This document shows positions 9,187 through 18,698 of a stretch of 64,000 nt of DNA, piece after piece. The stretch covers positions 1 to 64,000 of the forward strand of contig JAHHHI010000074.1 in NCBI GenBank assembly GCA_019359435.1, in the 5' to 3' direction. Within the stretch, counting starts at the first letter, position 1. Every line of letters begins with the position of its first letter. The stretch comes from Kaiparowitsia implicata GSE-PSE-MK54-09C (GTDB lineage: Bacteria; Cyanobacteriota; Cyanobacteriia; Elainellales; Elainellaceae). Below the pieces are notes generated by a model. The model ran no database searches, was not told where the DNA came from, and was given only the letters and a program-made list of their open reading frames with translations. A program made the translations under genes and the position numbers.

Positions 9187-9496
9187 CTCTTCTCCTTATA
9201 GGGATAGGTAAGGTTTATATTGATCAGCTCTTAAGCTGTTCTATCTCAGGAAGGGGCAACGCGCTGGGCATAATGCCTAGACCGGCTATAAGCGGTTATA
9301 CCGTGGGAACGGGGCAGGTTCTAGCAGCAACCTTTCTTGCAAACTTGCAAAACAACTTGACTGGCACATAAATCCTCCTAAGCATCTTGCTGATGCATCT
9401 TGGCTCCCGTTGGCACAGGGATAACAATGGGTTGAACCCCTTAGAAGATGGACTGTTATTGCACTGTTCTTGCGCCGTTTTAAAACTATTCTTGAA
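9187..9496. other. Gap between two glycosyltransferase genes
   Basis: About 310 bases with no supported gene. The open frame crossing it (9286-9741) runs into the next gene in another frame. The length leaves room for a separate promoter for the 8035-9186 gene. Confidence 0.4.
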
Positions 9497-10810
9497 CTAT
9501 TTATTGAGCAACACTGAAGGATGGGCAGGGCCCGCCAAGTTGGTAGGGAGCCCCTGCTGCGCCTGAATAGATGCGTCAGTCGCGTGGTTGAGCATTTGGT
9601 ATAGGTCAACCAGTTGATCATTAAGGTGATGTAGATTGTAGTGTTGCTCGACGGCAGCGCGCCCAGCCTGACCCATGCCCTCCCACTGCTCTGGATGCTG
9701 GATGAGCAGTTCGATTTGGGCCGCCAAGGCATCGGCATCACGTTCTGGCACTAATAACCCATTCAGGCCATGTTCCACTAATTCAGGAATTCCGCCGTGC
9801 CAAGTGCTAATCACAGGCATGCCCATCGCCATGGCCTCCTTTAAAACATTAACCGGGGCATCTTGATTTCCATCTGCGGCGGTGACGCTCGGCGCGACAA
9901 ATAAGTCTGCTTCTTGCAAAATCGCAGCAATCTGCTGCTCGTTCTTCCAACCTAGGAGGTGTACGGCCTGATTCAGGTTGAGGGCGTTGATTAACTCTTG
10001 CAACGGCTGGCGTAGGAACCCATCTCCGATAATGCTGTATCGCAAATCGGGGTATTTGGGCAGCAGCAAGGCCACGGCACGAATCGCATACTCAATCCCT
10101 TTTTTCTCAACCAATCGACCCGTTGTCACGAGATGCACCCCGCGATCAGAGGGGGCCTGCCGAGCCCGGTATGGAAATTTAGCGCAGTCTAGCCCAGACC
10201 GATGCACACGAATCTGGGCAGGGTCGCACCCTAGCTCAATCGCACGCTGCCGAAAAAATTCGCAGTTGGCAAGAAAGAAATCTCCTTCTCGAAATAAAGG
10301 GCTGTACACAGATGCCCCCTCCTGCTTGACGCAGGTGCTGATGTCGTAACCGCGAAAGGTTGTCACCAGTGCGGGACGGGGATGCTGCACTCGGGCAAAC
10401 AGCATTCCGCAAAAGCTTTGGGTTCCAAACTGGCTATGGATGATGTCGTAGGGGGCTTTATCGGCCAGCACGGTAGCTGGGTAGACCAGCCGAAACCCTA
10501 ATGCACTGAGGCCGCATTGAAAGGGGTTGAGCGATCGCCCAAACAGAGCAGGATTGCGATGCCAATGGCGCATCACCAACCACATCCCCTTAAGCACCCG
10601 AGGGATTAGACCCGAGGGCGTCTCAGGGAGTTGATAGGTTCTGTCCCAGAGCCCATACGTTTCGACATCAGGATGAGCCTCAGACGGATCGTGAATGCGA
10701 TTGGTGTAGATATCGACGTCATGCCCCCGGTCAATTAGCCCAGTCGCTTGGTTGAGAACAAACGTTTCCGATAACTTTGGAAAATCGTGAACAAGAAACG
10801 CAACGCGCAT
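9497..10810 (-). CDS. Family 4 glycosyltransferase (WcaL-like)
   Basis: A 437-residue GT-B retaining glycosyltransferase. The N-terminal half begins MRVAFLVHDFPKLSETFVLN, typical of the colanic-acid WcaL/AmsK group. The C-terminal half carries LVTTGRLVEKKGIEYAIRA, the HLLGWKNEQQI segment, and the donor-binding motif LKEAMAMGMPVISTWHGGIP followed by ELVEHGLNGLLVPERDADAL. It is expected to transfer a sugar from a nucleotide donor to the growing lipid-linked repeat unit. AGGAG about 6 nt before the ATG supports the start. It lies between the two GT2 genes on the same strand, 43 nt from the upstream one. Confidence 0.93.
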   Translation of the reverse strand: MRVAFLVHDFPKLSETFVLNQATGLIDRGHDVDIYTNRIHDPSEAHPDVETYGLWDRTYQLPETPSGLIPRVLKGMWLVMRHWHRNPALFGRSLNPFQCGLSALGFRLVYPATVLADKAPYDIIHSQFGTQSFCGMLFARVQHPRPALVTTFRGYDISTCVKQEGASVYSPLFREGDFFLANCEFFRQRAIELGCDPAQIRVHRSGLDCAKFPYRARQAPSDRGVHLVTTGRLVEKKGIEYAIRAVALLLPKYPDLRYSIIGDGFLRQPLQELINALNLNQAVHLLGWKNEQQIAAILQEADLFVAPSVTAADGNQDAPVNVLKEAMAMGMPVISTWHGGIPELVEHGLNGLLVPERDADALAAQIELLIQHPEQWEGMGQAGRAAVEQHYNLHHLNDQLVDLYQMLNHATDASIQAQQGLPTNLAGPAHPSVLLNK

Positions 10811-10853
10811 GTCATCTCCTGAAATTGGCGTGAGTCTTAATCTAGAGTTAGCG

Positions 10854-11837
10854 CTATCCCCGCTGAGTTCGGCCTCCCAGCCTTAGGCGGATCTTCTCGT
10901 AAGCGCTGATACTCTTCATCAGGTAGATAATGCCCAGCACCTTTATGCGGGTTGACACTCCCCCTAGGCGCTCGTCTCGCAATACGCTTTTTGTGGTGCC
11001 GACAACACGCAGCACTAAGTCATCTGCGACTAGGCGCACAAAGCGCTTATTGCGCTTCCACATTGAGGATTCTTGTGTGACATAAATATCGTAGACGCCG
11101 CCCGCCAGCCGCAGGGTGCGACGGCAGATCTCGCGTAAGGATTTTCGGGTAGGGTGAGCCACACAGACATCCTCAGCATAGATCTGCTGAAAGCCCGCTT
11201 CAAATACTCGGGCTCCCCACTCTAAGTCTCCCTGTGATTTTAGATGTGCCCGAAAGATGCCGACCTTATCGATCACAGGCTTCCGCGTAAAGATGTTAGC
11301 AGTCATTCCAGCCTTGCGCCGTTTGACGAATTCTTCTTGAGGAAACCCCATCACAACGTGGTCATACAACTCAACAACAGAAACGTTATCAGGATCGTCA
11401 AAAAACATTTCGATCTTGCCCGCCACTAACCCACAGTCTGGGTTTTCCAATAGATAGTTCACCCCAGTTTCTAACCAAGTAGAGGAGGGAATACAATCTG
11501 CATCCGTGAAGGCAATGACATCGCCACGAGCAACTGAAATTCCTTTGTTTCGAGCTGCATAGGAGCCAGGAGCTAGCTCTTTGATAACGACAACATGCTC
11601 ACATTGAGTGGCGATCGCCCCTACGTCCTGGTCTGGATCAGACCCATTATCAACTACAACAATTTCGTAGCAATCTGGTCGATAGGTTTGCTGCTCTAAT
11701 GCAGCCAAACAAATCTGCAATCGTTTTGTGTCGTTGTATACCGGAATAATGACTGAAACAAATGGTTCCGTGATCGGTTTCTCAGACATTGAATTCGATG
11801 GCATAATCTGAGATTGATCTGAATGAGTACTAACCAT
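10854..11837 (-). CDS. Family 2 glycosyltransferase
   Basis: A GT2 glycosyltransferase of about 328 residues from the ATG at 11837. Other in-frame ATGs lie at 11804 and 11789, and a TTG at 11864; none has a strong ribosome-binding site, so the start is uncertain. The catalytic domain opens with FVSVIIPVYNDTKRL and carries IVVVDNGSDP, SYAARNKGISVARGDVIAFT and the DXD-type DADC motif. GDLEWGARVFEAG matches the acidic acceptor-site motif. It is the first of the minus-strand glycan genes, and a long AT-rich gap upstream probably holds their promoter. Confidence 0.9.
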   Translation of the reverse strand: MVSTHSDQSQIMPSNSMSEKPITEPFVSVIIPVYNDTKRLQICLAALEQQTYRPDCYEIVVVDNGSDPDQDVGAIATQCEHVVVIKELAPGSYAARNKGISVARGDVIAFTDADCIPSSTWLETGVNYLLENPDCGLVAGKIEMFFDDPDNVSVVELYDHVVMGFPQEEFVKRRKAGMTANIFTRKPVIDKVGIFRAHLKSQGDLEWGARVFEAGFQQIYAEDVCVAHPTRKSLREICRRTLRLAGGVYDIYVTQESSMWKRNKRFVRLVADDLVLRVVGTTKSVLRDERLGGVSTRIKVLGIIYLMKSISAYEKIRLRLGGRTQRG

Positions 11838-12700
11838 TAGAGATAGAAAACCTCGCTGCTGCAAAACTTAAGGCGACTTCTGAGTATTAAAAGTAAAAGA
11901 CCAAGCAAGCATTTAGGTGATGAATTCTCAAAAACAATCAGCACTTCATAATCTTCTTAAAACTATACGCGAGCCTACTGACTAGCTCGCAACAGTAATC
12001 CAGCTTCTTTATGGAGCCTTCATATATTTCTAAATTAGCTTAAGCGTGTTCTTACAATTGGCAAGAGACTGTGTGAGTAGGATAAAAAATTTTCTCTTGA
12101 AATTATAATGTTGAACCATCCAATTTGAGTGGAGGGGTATCACCCATCTATAGGAAATTCAGACAAAGAAAGAGAAGAATTATCTCTTTAGATATAGGCC
12201 ATTTAGTCAATCTTCACTTAATAGGGCTGATCCATTTTGCAAATGCTTTAGATTAAGCAGTTGTTAATAGTTGAATACGTATCTTTTTGCCTTTTTCACA
12301 TTCAAAAAGGAGCGGATGCCCAAGTTAAAAAAAGACTCGATGCCTGTAAAAATTGAACGCTTCCTCTAAATATAGCCGTAATCATTCTGTCATTTAGTAA
12401 CGCCATAATGCCGGGTCTCAAAGTGTTGAGATGCTAGCCTAGTTCAGATGTATATTTTGTGCAGCAGCATTGCCATAGAGGATTGCTGATTCCTCAAACA
12501 ACCCTCTAGATTGAGCTGCAGGGGGAAGACAAAGTCGTGGCGCTATCTCTACAACACCCAACCGAAACATTGCGTCCGCAATGCAGACGCATGTCAAGCG
12601 TTCTAGTTAATATAAACTCGATCGTGTTGCCCACCTCGCAGACAGCACGCTTTTGAGCAGGGGATGAGAGCTATCTCCCAAAACCGGGATGCACTCGCGC
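11838..12700. other. Long AT-rich intergenic gap upstream of the glycosyltransferase genes
   Basis: About 860 bases without a supported gene. It is visibly more AT-rich between 11880 and 12400 than the neighbouring genes. A 6-bp hairpin (11969-11974 with 11985-11990) lies in it. It probably contains the promoter of the minus-strand glycan genes. Confidence 0.5.
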
Positions 12701-12946
12701 TTATGCGCCTTCTTCTTGCAGGAGCTTATCTTTCGAGTCGGCCCAGTAAGCACTACAGGTCCACTCTTCGTTGTTGTCGCTAACCTGCATAGACCAGCGA
12801 TAAACTACGCTGTTGGGATCAACACCAACTTCTAGGAGTTTGGCGCCCATGTAGTATTCCATTTGCTCTTTTTTGAGCTGTTTGTAGTCTTCAGACCGAA
12901 AGCGCTCAATTTTGCGGGTGAGATGAGCCTGAGTATGCTTTGACAT
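12701..12946 (-). CDS. Small hypothetical protein
   Basis: An 81-residue protein from the ATG at 12946; a GTG eight codons upstream would give 89 residues. The sequence is hydrophilic with a basic first third and an acidic C-terminus (WADSKDKLLQEEGA), and contains WSMQVSDNNEEWTCSAYW. There is no signal peptide or membrane span. I do not recognise the family, but composition and codon choice look protein-coding. It follows the PRC-barrel gene on the same strand by 43 nt and may share a transcript with it. Confidence 0.65.
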   Translation of the reverse strand: MSKHTQAHLTRKIERFRSEDYKQLKKEQMEYYMGAKLLEVGVDPNSVVYRWSMQVSDNNEEWTCSAYWADSKDKLLQEEGA

Positions 12947-12989
12947 AGAGCGATCGCCGTTCACAGCCACAATACTAGATAACTAGAGG

Positions 12990-13913
12990 TTAATAATCCT
13001 CTTCTTCATACTCTACGACACGCTGCCGCTCGGGGATATTCACCTGCGGTGCGCGATACGGTTCAGGGTTTTCGTCATCTTCCCAAACGTCATCCAGCAC
13101 ATCTTCCTCGTACTCGGCATCCAAAATAGGCTCTGGTGCAGGATAGGCGGGCGCAGGCGCATCGTAGTAATCTGGCTCTACCTGGCGCTGCCGCATGGGT
13201 TCGCGGATCTCGCGGCGTTGATCCCAGGCTTCATCGTCCCAAGTATCGCGGGCGGGGGCAGCGGTGCGAGCAGGCGGCGGTGCAGTCGCTTTCACCCCAG
13301 TGCCCAGCTGATTCGCCACTGGCGTCGGCATAATATATTCGTCTTCGTCGCGTTCCCACGGGGGGCGGCCAATGCCAACCCGCTCCAGCAGGCCAACACT
13401 CAGCTGCACCATTTTTTGCTCTGCCCCTTCAAACACAATCAGGCGATCGGGGCCGCTGCTGACTACTTCGTCAATCGATAGCTCGTAGGTGCTCACGACT
13501 TGATCGGGAATGAATGCCATCCCCAGGGAGGCAATCACAATGGAGGTAAGCTCGCCTGTTTCCGCGTCAAACCTAAAGCCCCGCACCTTGCCCAGCAGAT
13601 CGCCGGTCTCGGTAATGACTTCACAGCTAATCAGACTGCTATAGATATCAACATTGATGTCGTCTTCTATGGCGGTATCGTCTTCCACCAAGATCACATC
13701 GCCAATTTGACGGACGCTGCTCAGCAGCATGGTTTGCTGCGTACTCGACAGAATGCCGGAGATGACGCTTTCTCGAACCCCAAAGGCCACCACATCCCGC
13801 CGATCAACATCGACCCAGATTTGGCTAACCACCCCTAGCCGTTTGCCAGTGGTGCGAGTAATAACTTGGGTTCCGATCAGGTCAGAACGCTGGCGAATTT
13901 GTTCAGATGTCAT
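12990..13913 (-). CDS. PRC-barrel domain protein
   Basis: A 307-residue protein with two PRC-barrel-like units. The first (about 8-80) contains LIGTQVITRTTGKRLGVVSQ, and the second (about 92-165) ISCEVITETGDLLGKVRGF. PRC barrels occur in photosynthetic reaction-centre H subunits and in RimM and usually mediate protein or RNA contacts. The C-terminal 120 residues are low-complexity, acidic and proline-rich and look disordered. There is no membrane span. It lies about 200 nt downstream of smc on the same strand, which may or may not mean a functional link. Confidence 0.85.
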   Translation of the reverse strand: MTSEQIRQRSDLIGTQVITRTTGKRLGVVSQIWVDVDRRDVVAFGVRESVISGILSSTQQTMLLSSVRQIGDVILVEDDTAIEDDINVDIYSSLISCEVITETGDLLGKVRGFRFDAETGELTSIVIASLGMAFIPDQVVSTYELSIDEVVSSGPDRLIVFEGAEQKMVQLSVGLLERVGIGRPPWERDEDEYIMPTPVANQLGTGVKATAPPPARTAAPARDTWDDEAWDQRREIREPMRQRQVEPDYYDAPAPAYPAPEPILDAEYEEDVLDDVWEDDENPEPYRAPQVNIPERQRVVEYEEEDY

Positions 13914-14109
13914 GTCCGAGTCCTAATCTCGAAGCGGGTTAAGGCGGGAGGATGCAGGGTAGGGGCGATCGCCCTAATCTAAAATCAAGGGGGCGTTTAG
14001 AGCAAATCGCACCGACGCTACAAATATCAATACTAATAGAATTAATAGAAGTTTACGGATTCATCGTGCCAATTTGAACCCTGGCTATTCAGGATCGACA
14101 GGCTCGCAC

Positions 14110-17100
14110 TTACCGTGTGGCGGTTTGAGATTCCAGATCGATCCCCAAGACTTGGGTAAAGGCCCCCCGCGCCTGGGTCACGCCGATGGTGCGCTGAGCG
14201 GATTCAATCATGGGACGACGCAGACTTACCACAATAAACTGTGCTTGCTGCGCTTGCTGTTTGATCATTTTAGCCAATCGCTCTACATTTGCCCCATCCA
14301 AAAACATGTCTACCTCGTCGAAGGCGTAGAACGGGGAGGGGCGATAGCGCTGCAGCGCAAAGATAAAACTGAGCGCGGTGAGTGACTTTTCGCCTCCAGA
14401 CATAGAGGCGAGGCGGCGCACGGGTTTGCCCTTGGGGTGGGCCACCAGATTGAGGCCGCTGGCAAAGGGGTCTTCCATATTGTCGATCTGAAGGTAGCCG
14501 TCACCATCCGACAGCTCAGCGAAGATTGACTGAAAGTTTTGGTTGACCGCATCAAAGGCTTCTTTGAAGGCGCGTTGCCGCAAGGTGGTGAAGTTTTCAA
14601 TCCGCAGCAATAGCTCGGTGCGCTCTTCCTCTAGGGTGCCGAGCTTTTGACTCAGTTCATCCAACCGGGTTTGGGTGCGCTTGTGCTCTTCTAGCGCCAG
14701 CATGTTGACAGGCTCCATGGCCTGCATCCGCTTTTGGAGCGATCGCAGCTGATTTTGCAGGGTCGTGAGATCAGGGGCATCGTCAGGCAGATCCGGCAGG
14801 GGATCGGGCAATTCTGCCCGTTTGGCGGCTACCTCGGCGTCGAGAGTCGTGTGGGCGGTGCGGCGCTCTTGCTGAGTTTCTTGGAGTTTGTTACGCTGCC
14901 ACTCCGTTTGCTGCTGAAGCAGTTGCTGCTCGCGCAACTGTCGTTCGGTCGCGTTGCGCTCGTCTTTGGCGGCTTTGAGCTGTTGTTCTAAGGCGGCTAG
15001 GTCGCTCTGGAGGGCGAGAATTTGCTGCTGTAGGCTGTCTTGCTGTTGGCGCAGAGCCGTTTGCTGGTTGAGCTGGGCGGTTTGCTGGCGGCGTTGCTCT
15101 TGGAGTCGCTGCTGCTGCTGGGTGAGGCGCTCTTGGAGTCGCTGGCGTTGGGTTTCCAAATCTTGCAGGCGCTGCTCGGCGGCGCGAACGGCCTGTTGGC
15201 GATCGCCCACTACCGATTCCTGCTGGCGAATTGCGGCCTGCATCTGCTGCCATTCGCTATGGGTCTGGCTGGCCTCTAGCTCTGCCAGGGTATGGCGCTG
15301 CTGTTGCAGCTCAGCATCTAGCCCAGGCAACTCGCCATCCAACTGTTGCAGACGGGTTTGGGCGGTGCCTAGCTCCTGTCGATGCTGGGAGAGCTGAGTC
15401 CGGGTTTGCCCTTCTTGGGCGACCAGGGTGGCTTGCTGGGTTTGCAGTTGCCCCAAGAGCAGCTCGGCTTCGCGCTGCTGTTGCCGCGCCTGAGTTAGCC
15501 GGTCGGTTTGGTCTTTGAGGGTGACGCTGGCTTGGGCGATCGCCCCGTCACAGCGGCCCAAAATGCGGTCGAGTTCTTGCAGGCGATCGCGCAACGCCTC
15601 AGCCTCGGCTGATTCACTTGGGGCAACGGTGCCAAACCGCAGGCTGCCCCGCTGAGGCGAGAGGCTACCCCCCGTCATCGCGCCACTGGTTTCTAATAGC
15701 TCACCATCCAGTGTGACGATGCGAAACTTGCCCAGGTAGGGTCGCGCGGTCGCCAAGTCTGCAAATACTGCCGTGCCGCCAAACACATAGGCAAACACCT
15801 CGCGATAGCGGTCGTCGCAGTCAATCAGGTTCACCGCATAGTCAATGAATCCCTCAGGGCGGTTCCAGGCGGGCAGGGGCTTAAAGCTAGAGGGTCTAAT
15901 TTTGGTAAGCGGCAAGAAGGTGGCGCGTCCGGCTTTGCGCTGCTTGAGTAGGGCGATCGCCGCTGCCGCAACGCCATCATCTTCCACCACAATATTGCCC
16001 AGCCGCCCGCCCGCTGACAGTTCTAGCGCCCGCTGATACTGGGCATCCACTCGTCCCAGTTGCGCCACTAGGCCACACACGCCCGACAATCCCATTGTTA
16101 AAATGGCTTGGGCTGCGCCAGTGCCTTGGGCCTCTTGGGTGGCCTGAGCTTGGGCTTCGAGCTTGTCGAGCTGCCGCTGCCGATCGCGCTGCTCGGCTAG
16201 CAGTCGGGTCTGGGTCTCTTGTTGAAGGCTGAGGTCTTGCTCAGCCGTGGCGATCGCCCCTGCCAATTGCTGCACCTGGGTAACCGCTTGATCATGCTGA
16301 GCCTGCACAGCGTCTCGGTCTGCTGCTTGGGCTTGCAGCGACTGGGCGATCGCCCCCAGCGCGTCTGTCTGCTCCTGAATTTTTTGCTGCAGTTGGGTGG
16401 CCCGCTCTTGCAAGCGTGCCTGCTCAGTGCGCTGAGGCTCGACCTGCTGCTGCAACGCCTCAATCTGGCGGCGCAACGCCGCCTGCTCTTGCACCCAGGC
16501 GTCCGACGCAGCGGCGATCTCATCGGCCTGGGCGCGGCTATGGTGCAGCGTTTGCTGGGCGGCGTCGCACTGCCGCCGCAGCGTCACCAAATCGTGCGTG
16601 GTGAGGTGGGCGATCGCCCGCTCCACTTCTGCCAGTTCCTGCGTGGCCTGCTGAATCTCCTGCTGATGTTGCTGGATCGCAGCGTCTGCCTGCTGTCGCT
16701 GCGTGTCTAGCTCATGGGCCTGCCGCCGCATCTGGCGTAGCTCTGCTTCACGCGTGGCCAGGGTTGATTGCAGCGCCAACTGCTCATCTTCGCCCAGGGC
16801 TTTCACCCGCATATTCATCTGCTCTAGCATCGCCTCTGACGTGCGAATCTGGCCTTGCAGCGCCTCAAGCTGTTGCGCCAGATCTGTCAACGAGCGATCG
16901 CCCGCTGCAAGCTGCGCCACCACCTGCTCCACCTGCTGCACCTGCGCCTGCCAGGCCAGCACCGCTTCCCACTGCGTCTTTGCCTGAAACTCTGCCCGCA
17001 AGCGCTGATATTTTTCTGCCTTAACCCGATCCTGCGCCAGCCGCTCCAATTGGGTAATCAGCTCTCGCTCCACAATGCGGAATTTTTCTTCGTGCTCTTT

Positions 17101-17823
17101 AACCGCATCGAGCTTGTCCTTCGCCTGATGGATTTTGCGATCAAAGGCCGCCACCCCCGCCAGTTCGTCAATGATCTCGCGCCGCTCGCGAGAATTCATC
17201 GAAATGATGCTGGTGACATCCCCTTGCAGCACCACATTGTAGCCCTCGGGATAAACCCGAAAGCGGTTGAGCTGTTCATGCAGATCGGTCAGCGTGCAGG
17301 ATTGACCATTAATGAAATAGGTGGAAGTGTAGGTGCCCTGCTGCGTCACCCGCAGTTTGCGCGTTACGTTCCACTCGTTGAACGGCACCAGCGTGGGCGC
17401 AACGATGAGCTGCTCGCCCTGAATCGCCTTGCCGTTGCCATTGGTTTGACCTAGCTCGTCTGCGGCGCGGGTTGCAGGATGGCCGTTGCCGTTGGTCGGC
17501 GTGCTGCTGCTGGCTGGGGGGCTCTCGTTGTCCCCCACATACGCCGCAAGATCGTCTTCGTCGAGGGCAAAGGTGACGGTGACGCTGGCCTCAATAGTTG
17601 AACGCCCCCGAGTCGCAACCGATTGGTTCACCAAATCCGGCAGCCGCTCGGCACGCATCCCCTTCGACCCCGACAACCCCAGACAAAACAGCAGCGCATC
17701 TAAAATGTTGGACTTGCCGGACCCGTTGGGGCCAGAGATCACTGTAAACCCTGGCAACAGGGGAACCTGGGCCGTACCGCCGAAGGATTTAAAGTGGGAG
17801 AGCTCTACGCGCTTAATATGCAC
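14110..17823 (-). CDS. smc: Chromosome partition protein SMC
   Basis: A 1237-residue SMC ATPase that compacts and segregates the chromosome. The N-terminal head has Walker A GPNGSGKSN (31-39). Long coiled coils flank a hinge (around GVCGLVAQLGRVDAQYQRA and GNIVVEDDGVAAAAIAL). The C-terminal head has the signature SMSGGEKSLTALSF and Walker B YAFDEVDMFLDG. The length is normal to slightly long. An insertion of about 40 residues rich in Ser, Asn, Gly and Pro sits in the N-terminal head at about 98-138. The start is GTG (17823-17821); the residues after it align with the usual family start. No scpA or scpB gene is nearby. Confidence 0.97.
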   Translation of the reverse strand: MHIKRVELSHFKSFGGTAQVPLLPGFTVISGPNGSGKSNILDALLFCLGLSGSKGMRAERLPDLVNQSVATRGRSTIEASVTVTFALDEDDLAAYVGDNESPPASSSTPTNGNGHPATRAADELGQTNGNGKAIQGEQLIVAPTLVPFNEWNVTRKLRVTQQGTYTSTYFINGQSCTLTDLHEQLNRFRVYPEGYNVVLQGDVTSIISMNSRERREIIDELAGVAAFDRKIHQAKDKLDAVKEHEEKFRIVERELITQLERLAQDRVKAEKYQRLRAEFQAKTQWEAVLAWQAQVQQVEQVVAQLAAGDRSLTDLAQQLEALQGQIRTSEAMLEQMNMRVKALGEDEQLALQSTLATREAELRQMRRQAHELDTQRQQADAAIQQHQQEIQQATQELAEVERAIAHLTTHDLVTLRRQCDAAQQTLHHSRAQADEIAAASDAWVQEQAALRRQIEALQQQVEPQRTEQARLQERATQLQQKIQEQTDALGAIAQSLQAQAADRDAVQAQHDQAVTQVQQLAGAIATAEQDLSLQQETQTRLLAEQRDRQRQLDKLEAQAQATQEAQGTGAAQAILTMGLSGVCGLVAQLGRVDAQYQRALELSAGGRLGNIVVEDDGVAAAAIALLKQRKAGRATFLPLTKIRPSSFKPLPAWNRPEGFIDYAVNLIDCDDRYREVFAYVFGGTAVFADLATARPYLGKFRIVTLDGELLETSGAMTGGSLSPQRGSLRFGTVAPSESAEAEALRDRLQELDRILGRCDGAIAQASVTLKDQTDRLTQARQQQREAELLLGQLQTQQATLVAQEGQTRTQLSQHRQELGTAQTRLQQLDGELPGLDAELQQQRHTLAELEASQTHSEWQQMQAAIRQQESVVGDRQQAVRAAEQRLQDLETQRQRLQERLTQQQQRLQEQRRQQTAQLNQQTALRQQQDSLQQQILALQSDLAALEQQLKAAKDERNATERQLREQQLLQQQTEWQRNKLQETQQERRTAHTTLDAEVAAKRAELPDPLPDLPDDAPDLTTLQNQLRSLQKRMQAMEPVNMLALEEHKRTQTRLDELSQKLGTLEEERTELLLRIENFTTLRQRAFKEAFDAVNQNFQSIFAELSDGDGYLQIDNMEDPFASGLNLVAHPKGKPVRRLASMSGGEKSLTALSFIFALQRYRPSPFYAFDEVDMFLDGANVERLAKMIKQQAQQAQFIVVSLRRPMIESAQRTIGVTQARGAFTQVLGIDLESQTATR

Positions 17824-18698
17824 AGTGTTGCCACAGAAGGAGGAGAGAAATTCGGGCGATCGCCCGCGCTTAGTTCACCATAAAACGTTCCGACAGATGC
17901 CCAAACCTTAACGTGAGACTTGAAGTTTTTAAGGCTATTAGCGAAGCCCCAAACCTGATTAACCAACCCTGAGTATTCGTGAATTGACGACGTATCAACG
18001 ATGCCTCACGATTGCCCAGCCACCGTTATAACAGCTTGCTGCCCTACCGACACAGCCAGCCATATCTGTCTTGGCAATCTTGGCAATTATGAGCAGGATA
18101 GTTAATTAGTCTGAATAGTCCCTGATAGTCATAGATTTGCTGGATAGATAGCCAAGCCCTTACCTCAAATCCCCACGGAGTGAAGCGTAGCCATACTGCC
18201 CGTAGAGGTCTATACCCTAGATATGGCAAAAGATATGGCACAAAAACCTTGGCACGTTGATAGCTCTAATCTCATCTGAGGCAGAAACACTACAACACGC
18301 AACCGCTTGCGGACGGTGATGTAGAAAAACTAACGTTGGATCAGAACGTGAAATCAGAATCACAGCCTAGGCGGATGTAAAGATTAGAAACCCAGTCAAC
18401 CGTTAAGTACAAATATACTGAATAAGTGGAGAGTTGGCATCCGTGGTTGGACTCAGTGAATGCACCAAGGCGCTGACCGACGCTGCAAGGTCAGTCCCTA
18501 CAACACACAACCCAATCGGGAGAGCAGGGAACCCAGAGGAAAAGCATTGAATCTGGTACTCTCATGGGGTACGCCCAGCCCAGATTCTAGATGATTGATT
18601 AGGTGATCGGTTGGATGCTTCAGAAGCACTCAGCAGACTCCTATTTTGCATTGCGTTCTAGTTTACAGTTGCATTGTGCCTTTTCCTTATCAACGCCT
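17824..18698. other. Divergent intergenic region with a structured leader before mgtE
   Basis: About 870 bases between divergent smc and mgtE. No convincing gene: a 65-residue minus-strand frame at 18044-18241 lacks support. A TATACT (18414-18419) could be a -10 element for mgtE. The following 280 nt contain two stems (18473-18478 with 18489-18494, and 18549-18556 with 18580-18587). A transcribed, possibly regulatory leader is inferred; it did not match a riboswitch consensus I know. Confidence 0.4.

Noticed and set aside
9286-9741. 151-residue minus-strand frame
   Set aside because: Overlaps the GT4 gene in another frame; its translation has no family features.
16219-16710. 163-residue plus-strand frame antisense to smc
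   Set aside because: Leu-rich translation is the shadow of the Gln/Glu-rich coiled coil on the other strand.
18044-18241. 65-residue minus-strand frame between smc and mgtE
   Set aside because: No ribosome-binding site and no recognisable content.
18420-18698. Known riboswitch (c-di-AMP ydaO, M-box, cobalamin) before mgtE
   Set aside because: The conserved sequence blocks I remember for these classes are not present; only generic stems are.
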